DNA of 64,000 nt from Prosthecobacter algae (GTDB lineage: Bacteria; Verrucomicrobiota; Verrucomicrobiia; Verrucomicrobiales; Verrucomicrobiaceae). Below are positions 26,597 to 35,065 of this stretch, one piece after another (position 1 is the stretch's first letter; each line of letters starts with the position of its first letter). The notes under the pieces were generated by a model. The model was given only the letters and a program-made list of their open reading frames with translations. It ran no database searches and was not told where the DNA came from. The translations under genes were made by a program, and so were the position numbers. The stretch covers positions 389,996 through 453,995 of the forward strand of contig NZ_BAABIA010000006.1 in the NCBI RefSeq assembly GCF_039542385.1, given 5' to 3'.

Positions 26597-27186
26597 GGTT
26601 GTGCACCTCCGCCGGTATTGCCTGCCGTGGACGCGCCTTCGCGGTAAAACTGAGTGACCTCCACCTCGGCATTGATGCTCTTCCCCTGCCCTGTCGGGCT
26701 GACCATGAGGCGGGTGATGCCGAGAAAGCTGCCGGGCTGCTGCACGCCGTGCATCCAGGTGAAGAAGGCCTGCTCCTTCACCGCGCTGAGGGTGAGGCGG
26801 ACGGTGGCACGATCAAAGTAACCGCTGCCGCCTTCCACGGGGAGACCATCTTCGGCGACCTCCTTAGGAGCTTCGAGGAACTCGCGCCCGGCCAGGGTGA
26901 GACCAGCCTTGTCGGCCTGCTTTTGGATGATTTCCAGCAGGCGGGCGGAAGCCTCCTGCCGGGAGGCGAAGGCGGGCACGCTGGCATCCAGCCACTCGCT
27001 GCGGCGCTGCCACTCGGCCCCTTCGGTAATGGCCTGATTCATGTCCACCAAGCGGTCGCGCAGGCGCTGCGTCTCCTCTGTGATGCTGCGGTAATGATTG
27101 AGGCCAAAGGTGAGCGCGCCACCGCCCACGACGACGAGGAAGACGAGGGCGAAGACGCCTAACAAAATGCGTTCACTGCGTTTCAT
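26593..27186 (-). CDS. GspM/PilO-like inner-membrane protein
   Basis: The product has 197 residues: one N-terminal transmembrane segment (ILLGVFALVFLVVVGGGALT), a coiled-coil ('YRSITEETQRLRDRLVDMNQ'), then a ferredoxin-like fold of about 100 residues ('ARLLEIIQKQADKAGLTLAG', 'VRLTLSAVKEQAFFTWMHG'). This is the GspM/PilO design, in which it pairs with GspL/PilN to position the assembly ATPase. Its ATG overlaps the stop of the gspL-like gene (ATGA, 27183-27186), and its own stop overlaps the next start. Sequence identity in the family is always low, so structure and context carry the call. Confidence 0.7.
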   Translation of the reverse strand: MKRSERILLGVFALVFLVVVGGGALTFGLNHYRSITEETQRLRDRLVDMNQAITEGAEWQRRSEWLDASVPAFASRQEASARLLEIIQKQADKAGLTLAGREFLEAPKEVAEDGLPVEGGSGYFDRATVRLTLSAVKEQAFFTWMHGVQQPGSFLGITRLMVSPTGQGKSINAEVEVTQFYREGASTAGNTGGGAQP

Positions 27187-28403
27187 GGGCGGGCCGCTCC
27201 CTTCACTTCAAAGGTGGCGCTGTTGTCGCTGGCGATGACGGGGGCGGGAGTCTCCCAGGAGTATTTGGCCAGGCCGGGCACAGTCGGGATCTCGCGGGCA
27301 TACTGAAGAGCGAGGGAGGGCGAGGGCATGCGGCCACGCAGCAGCACCCGCTCCGGCACCCATTCAAAATGGGTCATGGAAACCTCACCTGCGGCCTGGG
27401 GCTGCATGCAGTCCAGCAGCACCTGCATGGGGAAGTGCGCTGGGTCCACGGCGGGGGCGGCCTCCAGCCAGCTCTTTTTCTGATCCAGCACCTGGGAAGC
27501 CTGAGGCGTGAGGGCGGCCACGCGATCCCGCAGCAGGTCGCGTTCCTGCGTTGCCCAGGCGATGAGCACGGCCATGACGGCGATGGCGGCGGCGACGGCA
27601 AACCCGGCGGTGAGGGCCAGCAGACGGGTGCGGGCGCTGCGGACCTGCTGGGCACGGGCGGCCAAAATTTCCGGCGGCACCAGCGTGCTGTGGCCGGGCG
27701 CGGGCATGAGGGGCGCGGGGCGGGCCACACGCAGGGCGGGCAGTCCGGTGATGCGTTTGATCTGGTCCAGATCCCCCTCTTCCTCCAGCCACAGGAGGAT
27801 GTGGCGCACCTGGCCCAGCACGCCCTGAAAGCCGAGCTGGAGGCAGAGGTGATTCACCTCCCCCAGCGCATGTTCATCCAGCGCCAGGGAGGAAAGCGGG
27901 CTGGCATAAACGATGTCTGCCCCGTGGGTGATGACGAGCACGAGGCGGCCAAGCTCCCGGTAAACGATCATCGCATCTGGCGGCAGCGGCAGGCAGGCGG
28001 CCGCTGGCAGGACCTCATCCGGCAGGCGGGCGAAGTCCGAGAGCGGCACGGGCATTTCCTTCAGCGCCGTCATGCACACGAGATGGGCTCCGTCACGCTC
28101 AGCGATGGAGCGGATCTGCAGGCCGTGAGGGAGATCTGCCACCCGCACGCCGAGGCGTTCCAGATGCAGCGCGGCCATGTCGCGCAGATGGGCGGCCTCG
28201 CCCTGAAGCCAGGCGGGCAGCACCCACAGATGCGCCACCGGCAGGGCTAGTAGGCGGGTCTGCGCCTCCTTGCCAAAACTGCCCGCGCCAGGGCCGCACT
28301 CGGCCACCAAGGCGCAGTCCTCCCCGGCGGTGCCAGCCCAGCGTTCCCAGCCCGCTGCGCCCGGCAAAAGCAGGTCCTGAGTGGGTTTACGAGTTTTGGC
28401 CAT
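27183..28403 (-). CDS. GspL/PilM-N-like inner-membrane protein
   Basis: The ATG at 28403 (MAKTRKPTQDLLLPG) gives 406 residues; the longer frame to 28496 runs into gspK and is not used. Residues 1-~255 look like the actin-like cytoplasmic domain of GspL/PilM ('LVLVITHGADIVYASPLSSL'). One transmembrane segment (LLALTAGFAVAAAIAVMAVLI) lies at ~275-300, followed by a periplasmic ferredoxin-like domain ('VLLDCMQPQAAGEVSMTHFE'). GspL recruits GspE to the membrane. It overlaps the end of gspK by 17 bp and its stop overlaps the next start by 4 bp, so translation is tightly coupled. Confidence 0.7.
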   Translation of the reverse strand: MAKTRKPTQDLLLPGAAGWERWAGTAGEDCALVAECGPGAGSFGKEAQTRLLALPVAHLWVLPAWLQGEAAHLRDMAALHLERLGVRVADLPHGLQIRSIAERDGAHLVCMTALKEMPVPLSDFARLPDEVLPAAACLPLPPDAMIVYRELGRLVLVITHGADIVYASPLSSLALDEHALGEVNHLCLQLGFQGVLGQVRHILLWLEEEGDLDQIKRITGLPALRVARPAPLMPAPGHSTLVPPEILAARAQQVRSARTRLLALTAGFAVAAAIAVMAVLIAWATQERDLLRDRVAALTPQASQVLDQKKSWLEAAPAVDPAHFPMQVLLDCMQPQAAGEVSMTHFEWVPERVLLRGRMPSPSLALQYAREIPTVPGLAKYSWETPAPVIASDNSATFEVKGAARP

Positions 28404-29322
28404 GTGTAGGAATCTCTCCGCGCCAGAGCGCCTGTTGATTTTGGGTGATGAGCACCAAACGACGACGAATATCACCGAACTGGCCAATACTTTCAATGCG
28501 GCGAATGGGGCCGCTGAATTGAATCCACTGCGTGAGCTGCTGGACGGTCTGCGGCTGATACACGCCCAGGAGCTGCGCCACCTGGGGCACGGAGCCCAGC
28601 TTCACATCATCCTTCGTGCCGCGTGCGCCATCGCGGCCCGCACGCAGGGCCAGCAGGGGCTGCACGCGCTCGATCGGCACATTGGCCAGGAGGGCGATGA
28701 GATCCGCCCGCGCATCATTCACATCCACACGCCCGTCGCCATGCACGGTGAACCATTCACGCCAGTCCGGGCGCGCCACATTCACCTCAGCCATGCCACG
28801 CACCAGCAGCATCTCATCCACCTCCTTGAAAGCGCGGTTGAAGGGCATGCCCTCCAGTCCGGCCTTTTCATAGTCGCGCTGCTCCGCGCCATTGAGGCCC
28901 GTGCGGTCATCGGCATCCACCCAGTCCTTCAAGGCATCGCGCAGGGCGGCGGCAGCTTCAGGCTTCATGCCCCAGTGGGCAAACAGGCGCGGCAGCAAGA
29001 TGCGGTCGTCATTTTGCAGCAGCACATTGATATTTAGCCGCGCCTCTTCGGCCACGATTTTGACCTCATAGGTGCCGCCCTCGGGGCTGGTGTAGCGCAG
29101 CAGCGGATCATGCTCCGGCAGCCCCGGATGACGGCCGATTTCCAGGCCCATCTGCGCCAGCCGTTTGGCATAGGTGCGGCCACGCATCTGGCGCGCATAG
29201 CGGGCATCCGTTTCCAGGGCCTTGGCACCGGCATACACCACCAGCCCCAGGACCGCGATCATCCAGAACACCGCGATCAACGCGGAGCCCTGGCGGCGGG
29301 GTGGTGGGAGGTGGGAGTGCAT
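28387..29322 (-). CDS. gspK: Type II secretion minor pseudopilin GspK
   Basis: The ATG at 29322 gives 311 residues (a TTG at 29331 is the other option). The leader 'PPPRRQGSALIAVFWMIAVL' lacks the Glu5 of most pseudopilins, as is normal for GspK. The body has the GspK hallmarks 'EEARLNINVLLQ' and 'ALKDWVDADDRTGLNGAE', corresponding to the E..K.NLN and DxDD segments, and a late 'GRVDVNDARADLIALL' helix-hairpin motif. It caps the pseudopilus tip with GspI and GspJ. The sequence immediately upstream of its start is the end of an 8-bp microsatellite, so the region that should hold the ribosome site is repetitive. Confidence 0.85.
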   Translation of the reverse strand: MHSHLPPPRRQGSALIAVFWMIAVLGLVVYAGAKALETDARYARQMRGRTYAKRLAQMGLEIGRHPGLPEHDPLLRYTSPEGGTYEVKIVAEEARLNINVLLQNDDRILLPRLFAHWGMKPEAAAALRDALKDWVDADDRTGLNGAEQRDYEKAGLEGMPFNRAFKEVDEMLLVRGMAEVNVARPDWREWFTVHGDGRVDVNDARADLIALLANVPIERVQPLLALRAGRDGARGTKDDVKLGSVPQVAQLLGVYQPQTVQQLTQWIQFSGPIRRIESIGQFGDIRRRLVLITQNQQALWRGEIPTHGQNS

Positions 29323-29327
29323 GAGGG

Positions 29328-29572
29328 TCAAGAGGTCAAGAGGTCAAGAGGTCAAGAGGTCAAGAGGTCAAGAGGTCAAGAGGTCAAGAGGTCAAGAGGT
29401 CAAGAGGTCAAGAGGTCAAGAGGTCAAGGGGTCAAGGGGTCAAGGGGTCAAGGGGTCAAGGGGTCAAGGGGTCAAGGGGTCAAGGGGTCAAGGGGTCAAG
29501 GGGTCAAGGGGTCAAGGGGTCAAGGGGTCAAAGGGGTCAAAGGGGTCAAAGGGGTCAAAGGGGTCAAGGAGG
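29328..29572. repeat. 8/9-bp microsatellite between gspJ and gspK
   Basis: On the plus strand the array reads 12 units of TCAAGAGG (29328-29423), 13 units of TCAAGGGG (29424-29527), 4 units of TCAAAGGGG (29528-29563) and a final TCAAGGAGG. It fills the gap between the gspJ stop (the last unit supplies it, 29564-29566) and the gspK ATG at 29322. In the transcript each unit contains TGA, so all three frames are blocked. Confidence 0.97.
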
Positions 29573-30325
29573 TGTTTCTTGACCTGTTGACGATTGACTG
29601 CCTTGACTGCCTTGACTGCCTTGACTGCCTTGACTGCCTTGACTGCCTTGACCGCCTTGACCGCCTTGACCGCTTTGCCCCCTCCCCACCAAATCATTCG
29701 CAATCCAAAAGGTGGCTTCGTGCTCGCGGGGGTCATTGAGGAAGGTGAATTGCATCCGCATGAACAGGGGTGGGGCGGCGCGTTTGTCGGGGTTCCAGGT
29801 GGAGAACCAGCGTTTGTCCTCAGCGGCGTAAAACTGCGTCTTGAACTCCTTGAGTCCGGTGAGCAGCGGCAGCTCGGCGATCTGCTCATAGGCATCCGTG
29901 GCGGTGGGTTTTTCCAGGCGCTTGAGATGGCGAACGAGGAGCGTGAGGGACTTCGGCTCGGCCCCGCGCACGGTGGCAAATTCCACGGCATCGGCCAGGC
30001 GCAGGCTGGAGGTCCAGACAAAGGGTGCAGGGCCGCCCTCCACCAAAAGAGTGCCAGCAGCACCGCGCTTCACCTTGTCCAGCCCGGAGGATAGGCGCAG
30101 CGTGGGCGGCACGTTTTCCAACCAGTCGCGCCATTGATGGACGAAGTTGCTCACGCGCATTTCGGCGATGCGGGCCTTGTTCATGGAGGTGCCCAGCTTC
30201 AGCGATCCATCGGCCACGCCATAGACGCCGCCAATGATGAGGGAGATCAGCGCCAGCGCGGCGATGACCTCCAGCAGCGTGAACCCACGCGCCGTCTGTC
30301 TAGGAGCTGTGGGGTGAATAAACAT
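29564..30325 (-). CDS. gspJ: Type II secretion minor pseudopilin GspJ with repeat tail
   Basis: The product has 253 residues. Prepilin peptidase site: ARG|FTLLEVIAALALISLI, with the processed Phe and Glu5. The body includes 'LTLLVRHLKRLEKPT' and 'FKTQFYAAEDKRWFSTWNP', a GspJ-like fold ending in 'FWIANDLVG'. The last ~40 residues are low-complexity G-Q-S/G repeats produced by a 9-bp microsatellite (29594-29674), absent from ordinary GspJ, so this tail is probably a slippage product rather than a domain. It overlaps gspI by 26 bp. GspJ forms the pseudopilus tip with GspI and GspK. Confidence 0.83.
   Translation of the reverse strand: MFIHPTAPRQTARGFTLLEVIAALALISLIIGGVYGVADGSLKLGTSMNKARIAEMRVSNFVHQWRDWLENVPPTLRLSSGLDKVKRGAAGTLLVEGGPAPFVWTSSLRLADAVEFATVRGAEPKSLTLLVRHLKRLEKPTATDAYEQIAELPLLTGLKEFKTQFYAAEDKRWFSTWNPDKRAAPPLFMRMQFTFLNDPREHEATFWIANDLVGRGQSGQGGQGGQGSQGSQGSQGSQGSQGSQSSTGQETPP
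29594..29674. repeat. 9-bp microsatellite inside the end of gspJ
   Basis: Nine units: six TTGACTGCC, two TTGACCGCC and one TTGACCGCT. Being a multiple of 3 it stays in frame, encoding GQS/GQG iterations on the minus strand. It lies 21 bp from the 8-bp array that separates gspJ and gspK. Confidence 0.95.
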
Positions 30326-30854
30326 AGGTTTCCATGCGCCGTTTCAGCGACTTCTTCGGGCCCGTTTCCAGCCAGGCCTCGGCCTGCACGAGGAACATGT
30401 GGTCCAGCTCGGTCTTGTCCTGGGTCATCAGCTTCACCTTCACGATGCTGGCGCGGGCATCCACGCCATCGGCACTTTTTGGGAAGCTCACCGTCGTGGG
30501 TTTTAGCTCGGGCTGGTGGGAGACTTCGGCCAGGACGGACTCCAGCACACGCAGCACCTGCGCCTCCTGCCGGGCCTGTTTGGAGGTCTGGGCGATTTGG
30601 TCCAGCGCCTGTGTCATGCCGACAGCGACGATGGAAAAGAGGCCGAGTGCGAGGATGATTTCCAGCAGGGCAAAACCTGAGCGGGCTGGGGAAAGCGGCG
30701 GCAGCAGGTGGGTGAAACCACGATCCCGAGAGGCGGTGGAATGGCCGGATTGCGGGGACTGCCAGGCGGCATTCTCCACCGAGTTGCGGCGGTTGCCGGA
30801 ACCGGCAAAGCTGGTTCTCCTTCTGGTTAGGCCTGACTTGGGGAGGGCGTTCAT
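30300..30854 (-). CDS. gspI: Type II secretion minor pseudopilin GspI
   Basis: The product has 184 residues. The pseudopilin segment RSG|FALLEIILALGLFSIVAV sits unusually late, at about residue 60, because the start chosen overlaps the gspH stop (ATGA, 30851-30854); a shorter start inside the gene would give a normal leader. The body ends 'AEAWLETGPKKSLKRRME', as expected for GspI, which seeds the tip complex. It overlaps gspJ by 26 bp. Confidence 0.78.
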   Translation of the reverse strand: MNALPKSGLTRRRTSFAGSGNRRNSVENAAWQSPQSGHSTASRDRGFTHLLPPLSPARSGFALLEIILALGLFSIVAVGMTQALDQIAQTSKQARQEAQVLRVLESVLAEVSHQPELKPTTVSFPKSADGVDARASIVKVKLMTQDKTELDHMFLVQAEAWLETGPKKSLKRRMETYVYSPHSS

Positions 30855-31372
30855 GATTTGACCCGCACCTCCTTCCTGCTCGCGCAGCCGGTCAGCGGAT
30901 CAAAGCCCAGTTCGATCTCGCCGGCCTCATTGCTCACGCGCACTTCCACCGGCTCGCAGATGCCCGTGGGGCTGAATTCCCAGAGTTCGCCCCGCAGCGG
31001 CTGGCGGAAGCTTTTGTCCCCTGCCCGGCGCACCTGCAGGCGGCCTTCGGTCCCGAGACCGCCATTGAGATCCAGAGTGACGGCACGCTGCTGCATGACG
31101 GCCTGGAGGAGGGAATCACGGGCCAGGGACTCCACCTGGGCGGCCATGCGTTTCAGCTTCACCTCGCCCTGCAAACCTGCCATGCTGAAGGTGGCGACGC
31201 CGAGAACGAGCACGGCGATGGCCATGGCCACACACACCTCCACCAGCGTGAAGCCGGAGTGGCGGACCGATGGTCTAACAAAAAATGCAATTTCCCCTGC
31301 CCCGCAGGACGCAGCGAACCCGGCCTGTGAGGACCGGGTGCTGAAACGTCTGTCTGGAGGAGGAAGTGTCAT
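30851..31372 (-). CDS. gspH: Type II secretion minor pseudopilin GspH
   Basis: The product has 173 residues. The prepilin segment is HSG|FTLVEVCVAMAIAVLVLG, with Glu5; the leader is ~39 residues, longer than usual, so an internal start may be used. The rest has the GspH fold pattern ('LKRMAAQVESLARDSLLQAV', 'TLDLNGGLGTEGRLQVRR', 'WEFSPTGICEPVEVRVS'). It is 23 bp after gspG and overlaps gspI by 4 bp. GspH connects the pseudopilus shaft to the tip. Confidence 0.75.
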   Translation of the reverse strand: MTLPPPDRRFSTRSSQAGFAASCGAGEIAFFVRPSVRHSGFTLVEVCVAMAIAVLVLGVATFSMAGLQGEVKLKRMAAQVESLARDSLLQAVMQQRAVTLDLNGGLGTEGRLQVRRAGDKSFRQPLRGELWEFSPTGICEPVEVRVSNEAGEIELGFDPLTGCASRKEVRVKS

Positions 31373-31395
31373 GCAGGGTGATGACGAGCCGTGGA

Positions 31396-31842
31396 CTAGA
31401 GATCCCAGTTGCCAATGTCATCGGCGGTATCGGCCAGGCCATCGGCACCGGCGGAATAGACATCGAAGCCGCCTTTGTCCTTCGCGCCGGGGCGCTTGTA
31501 GTGGTAGGGGTTGCCCCAGGGATCGAGCAGCAGTTTTTTCAGCTTCGGCGTGTAGTTGACCGGGGCCGGGCGGGAGGCGGGCTTTTGCACCAGGGCCATG
31601 ACGCCCTGCTCTGTGCTAGGCAGAAACATGTTGTCCGTCTCATAGCTGCGGAAGGCGGCGGTGAGGGTGTTCAGGTCCGCCTTCACGCGGGTCTTTTTGC
31701 CGGAGTCGAGCACGCCCACCAGGGAGACGATGCCCGCGCCTACAAGGAGGGCGACGATGCCGAGAACGAGCACCATTTCCACCAAGGTGAAACCGGCGGA
31801 TCTGGCGTGACGGAGTTTGGAGGAGTGGGTTCGCATCTTCAT
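31396..31842 (-). CDS. gspG: Type II secretion major pseudopilin GspG
   Basis: The product has 148 residues. Leader MKMRTHSSKLRHARSAG, then cleavage before FTLVEMVLVLGIVALLVGAG. The body matches GspG closely: 'KADLNTLTAAFRSYETDN', 'YLPST/FLPSTEQGVMALVQKP', 'LLDPWGNPYHYKRPG' and the final Ca2+-binding-type 'DVYSAGADGLADTADDIGNW'. GspG polymerises into the pseudopilus that pushes substrates through the secretin. It follows gspF by 58 bp. Confidence 0.93.
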   Translation of the reverse strand: MKMRTHSSKLRHARSAGFTLVEMVLVLGIVALLVGAGIVSLVGVLDSGKKTRVKADLNTLTAAFRSYETDNMFLPSTEQGVMALVQKPASRPAPVNYTPKLKKLLLDPWGNPYHYKRPGAKDKGGFDVYSAGADGLADTADDIGNWDL

Positions 31843-31900
31843 GTCGGGGTCTGTTTAAAGGGTCTGTTTTCTGCTTTCTAAATGTCTTCTCTTCCCCGCC

Positions 31901-33133
31901 TCACTGGCTCATGCCGGAGATGGTCTGGAAGATGGTGGTGATCATGAGGTAGGCCATGATGCCCACCATGCCGGCCATGAGGCAGACGATGAGGGGCTGG
32001 ACCATGGCGCTGAGTTTTTCGACCTTCTGGGCCAGCTCGCGGTCAAAGCGTTCGGCGGCCTTGGCCAGGGCGGCGGAGAGGTCGCCGGTCTGTTCGCCCA
32101 CGCTCACCATGTCCAGCAGCAGCGGGGGAAAGATGGCGCTGCGGTCCAGGGCGCGGGACAGGCTGACGCCTTCGCCGACGTGGCGCATGACCGATTCGAA
32201 CTCCTTTTGGAAATAGGGATTCTCAATGGCCTGATGGGTGAGCTGCATGGCCTGTACCATGGGTAGGCCGCTGCCTAACAAATTGGACATCGTCTCCAGA
32301 AACTGCACGTAAAAGCGCGCCTTCAGGATGTTGCCAAACAAGGGCAGACGCAGGAGAAAACGCGCCCAGGGCACCTGCGACTCCGGCTTTTTCAGCCAGG
32401 CCTTCACCGCGATGAACAGGCAGAAGATGCCCAGGCCGAGCATCCACCACGTGGCCTTGAAGACTTCGCTGAACTTCAGGATGATCTGCGCTCCGAGAGG
32501 CAGGGAGCCGCCGGTGGAATCCAGCAGCTCTGTGAGCTTGGGGATGAGATAAACGATAAACAGCAGGGTGACGGAAACCGCCGCCACCACGAGGAAGGCG
32601 GGATAGATGAGCGCAAAGGCGACCTTCGAACGCAGCGCGGCCAGCGAACGCAGGTAGGCCACCTGACGGCGCAGGATGAGGGGCAGTGTGCCACTGGCTT
32701 CGCCCGCCGTAGCAAGGGCGCAAAAGAGATGGCCAAAGCTGGGACTGGTGGCGGCTACGGCCTTCGAGAAAGGCATGCCGTCGCGCACCTTGCTGCGCAG
32801 CACGCTGGCCAGTGTTTTGACACCGGAAAGCTCCCGCCGCCGCTCCATGGTGGCGAGTGCGGGCTCGAGCTGGATGCCTGCGCCGAGCAGGTCTGAAAGC
32901 TCCTCGGTAAAGAGAAGCACCTGCGCCAGCTTCAGCCGCAAAGGGCCGGTGGGGGCTGCCGGGAGGGCGCTGCGGCTGGTGGCTGCGGCGGCAGTGCTGC
33001 CGGACTGCTCCAGCTTAAAAGGTTGCAACCTCTGCTTGCCCAGCAGGCTCATGGCCTCCGCCCGATCCGACGCCGCGAGCTGTCCGGTGATGACACCGGA
33101 AGGGCCGTGGGCGCTGTAGGAAAAGGTGGGCAT
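31901..33133 (-). CDS. gspF: Type II secretion inner-membrane platform protein GspF
   Basis: The product has 410 residues, the standard length. The N-terminus 'MPTFSYSAHGPSGVITGQLA' is typical of GspF/PilC. Three hydrophobic segments are visible (~175-195, ~225-245 and the C-terminal 'LIVCLMAGMVGIMAYLMITT') between two duplicated cytoplasmic GspF domains ('LSDLLGAGIQLEPALATMER', 'LSNLLGSGLPMVQAMQLTHQ'). It is the polytopic core that anchors the pseudopilin assembly platform. It starts 27 bp after gspE. Confidence 0.93.
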   Translation of the reverse strand: MPTFSYSAHGPSGVITGQLAASDRAEAMSLLGKQRLQPFKLEQSGSTAAAATSRSALPAAPTGPLRLKLAQVLLFTEELSDLLGAGIQLEPALATMERRRELSGVKTLASVLRSKVRDGMPFSKAVAATSPSFGHLFCALATAGEASGTLPLILRRQVAYLRSLAALRSKVAFALIYPAFLVVAAVSVTLLFIVYLIPKLTELLDSTGGSLPLGAQIILKFSEVFKATWWMLGLGIFCLFIAVKAWLKKPESQVPWARFLLRLPLFGNILKARFYVQFLETMSNLLGSGLPMVQAMQLTHQAIENPYFQKEFESVMRHVGEGVSLSRALDRSAIFPPLLLDMVSVGEQTGDLSAALAKAAERFDRELAQKVEKLSAMVQPLIVCLMAGMVGIMAYLMITTIFQTISGMSQ

Positions 33134-33160
33134 GGGAGGCGGGAATCAGGAAAGGAAAAC

Positions 33161-34930
33161 TCAGGCCGCCGCGAGGTGCAGGGGCTGGGTGAGGGTGGTC
33201 TTCACGGTGGCCTCCGGGGCACGCTCCAGGGCGGTGACGCTGAGGACTTCTTCGATGGTGGTTTCACCAGCGAGGACCTTTTGGAAACCGTAACCGCGCA
33301 TGGGCAGGTAGCCGTCCTTTTGCGCCTGCTTATAAAACTCGGCCGGATGCGCGCGGATGTTGATGAGGTGCTGGAGGGCATTGGTCATCAGCACAGCCTC
33401 ATAGATGCTGAGGCGGCCCTGATAACCGCTGCCACGGCAGGCCTCGCAACCGACGGCGTGCATGATCTGGCCGGGCACATTCAGCGGGAAGCCGATGCTG
33501 CGCAGGTACTCGCGCTCGACCTCGGCGGGGGCCTTGCAAAGCGGGCAGAGTTTCCTAACCAAACGTTGCGCAAAAAAGGCGCGCACTGCACTGCTGACCA
33601 GGAAGGGCTCCACGCCCATATCCACCAGACGAGTGATGCCGCCGATGGCATCGTTCGTATGCAGCGTGCTGAAAACCAAGTGGCCAGTGAGGGCGGCGCG
33701 AATGGCGATCTCGGTGGTCTCCAGGTCGCGCATTTCCCCGACCATGACCACGTTGGGATCGCCACGCAAGATGCTGCGCAGGCCGGTGGCAAAGGTGAGG
33801 CCGATCTCCGGCTTCACGGCGATCTGCACCATGCCCGGCATCTTGTACTCCACCGGATCTTCGATGGTGACGATGCGGCGGTGCGTCTGGTTCATCTCGC
33901 TGAGGAAGGCGTAAAGCGTGGTGCTCTTGCCGCTGCCGGTGGGGCCGGTGATGAGAATGATGCCATTGGGCAGCTTCAGCAGTTCATCCACCACGGGTTT
34001 CACCGTATCGGTGAGGCCCAGGCGACCGATGGTCATGGCCTGCTGTGAAAGCAGACGCAGGGAGATGCTTTCGCCCTCCACGCTGGGGATGGTGGCCACG
34101 CGGACATCGATGGGCAGGCCGTCGAGTTCCAGGTTGATGCGGCCATCCTGCGGCAGGCGTTTTTCGGCAATGTCCAGCCGGGCCATGATCTTCAGGCGGG
34201 CGATGACGCTGGACTGCAGGGACTTGATGTTCTCCGGCACGGGCAGCTCCTCCAGGCGACCATCAATGCGGTAGCGGATGCGCAGGCGATCCTGCTGCGG
34301 CTCCACATGGATGTCAGTGGCGCGTTGTTCCAGCCCGCGGCGGATGATCTGATTCACAAAGCGGACGACGCTGGCCTCTTCATTTTCCGGTTCATCCAAA
34401 ACGGTGACTTCATCCCCCACGTCCTCGGCGGCCCAGTCGGCACGGCCACGCAGGATTTTTTCAAAGGTGTCTGCACCCAGACCATAGAGCTTTTGCAGGC
34501 CTTCGACGATGCGGGTGCGCTGGCCCACATGCCAGACGACGGTGACCTGCAGGCTGCCTGCCACACGCTGATGGGTGACGAGGCTGAGGGGATCAAACGT
34601 GGCGATGTGGAGCACGCCCCGGGCGCGGCCTTCGACCTCGGGTTTCTCCTCAAAGGCGATGGGCAGCAGGCGATGGCGCAGGGCGATCTCCGCCGGCAGA
34701 TGGCGGCGCAGACCAGGCTCCGCAGGCTTGTCCGCGCTGCCTTCCCACCAGGGCAAGGACAGGGTGTGGGCGAGGGCCATGAGGAAGTCGCGTTCGCGCA
34801 CGCCTTCACAGTCCAGGACCGCCTCGACAAACGAGGTCTGGTTGTAGCAGGCCTCCTCCACCGCCGCCTGCACCGAGGGCAGTCCGGCACAGCCCGCTTC
34901 AGCGAGGATCTGGTGGATGAGGGGCATCAT
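33161..34930 (-). CDS. gspE: Type II secretion assembly ATPase GspE
   Basis: The ATG at 34930 gives 589 residues (neighbouring ATGs at 34927 and 34972 are alternatives). The N-terminal domain (N1E, ~1-170) binds GspL. The ATPase has Walker A 'LITGPTGSGKSTTLYAFL' (~330), the Asp box 'VTIEDPVEYKMPG', Walker B 'LRGDPNVVMVGEMRD', the His box 'HLVFSTLHTNDA', and the tetracysteine zinc site 'KLCPLCK' with 'GCEACRGSGYQGR', which separates GspE/PilB from PilT-type ATPases. It powers pseudopilus growth. It is the first gene of the operon. Confidence 0.95.
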   Translation of the reverse strand: MMPLIHQILAEAGCAGLPSVQAAVEEACYNQTSFVEAVLDCEGVRERDFLMALAHTLSLPWWEGSADKPAEPGLRRHLPAEIALRHRLLPIAFEEKPEVEGRARGVLHIATFDPLSLVTHQRVAGSLQVTVVWHVGQRTRIVEGLQKLYGLGADTFEKILRGRADWAAEDVGDEVTVLDEPENEEASVVRFVNQIIRRGLEQRATDIHVEPQQDRLRIRYRIDGRLEELPVPENIKSLQSSVIARLKIMARLDIAEKRLPQDGRINLELDGLPIDVRVATIPSVEGESISLRLLSQQAMTIGRLGLTDTVKPVVDELLKLPNGIILITGPTGSGKSTTLYAFLSEMNQTHRRIVTIEDPVEYKMPGMVQIAVKPEIGLTFATGLRSILRGDPNVVMVGEMRDLETTEIAIRAALTGHLVFSTLHTNDAIGGITRLVDMGVEPFLVSSAVRAFFAQRLVRKLCPLCKAPAEVEREYLRSIGFPLNVPGQIMHAVGCEACRGSGYQGRLSIYEAVLMTNALQHLINIRAHPAEFYKQAQKDGYLPMRGYGFQKVLAGETTIEEVLSVTALERAPEATVKTTLTQPLHLAAA

Positions 34931-34975
34931 GGAGAGAGCAGTAAGGCGAAAAGAGGATTCTATTCGATGCAATAA

Positions 34976-34997
34976 TTATGGTTTTTACCATAAAAAG
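34976..34997. promoter_or_regulatory. Palindrome upstream of gspE
   Basis: TTATGGT-TTTT-ACCATAA lies 46 bp upstream of the gspE start and 70 bp past the stop of the preceding Ig-protein gene, inside an AT-rich 90 bp spacer. It could be an operator or promoter element for the secretion operon, or a weak terminator hairpin for the gene ending at 35066. On the minus strand TTGCTT precedes it and TAATTA follows, which could be -35/-10 boxes. Low certainty. Confidence 0.35.
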
Positions 34998-35065
34998 CAA
35001 GAATTAAATCATTCCGAACCTTTTGCTTCTCCTGATCGTCACGACAGCCTGGGTTTCCCCCAGAC

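Noticed and set aside
29328..29674. Possible CRISPR array
   Set aside because: Units are 8-9 bp with no spacers; it is a simple microsatellite.
29110..29739. Plus-strand open frames translating the microsatellite as VKRSRGQE repeats
   Set aside because: They exist only because the 8-bp repeat lacks stops on that strand; no start context or domain supports them.
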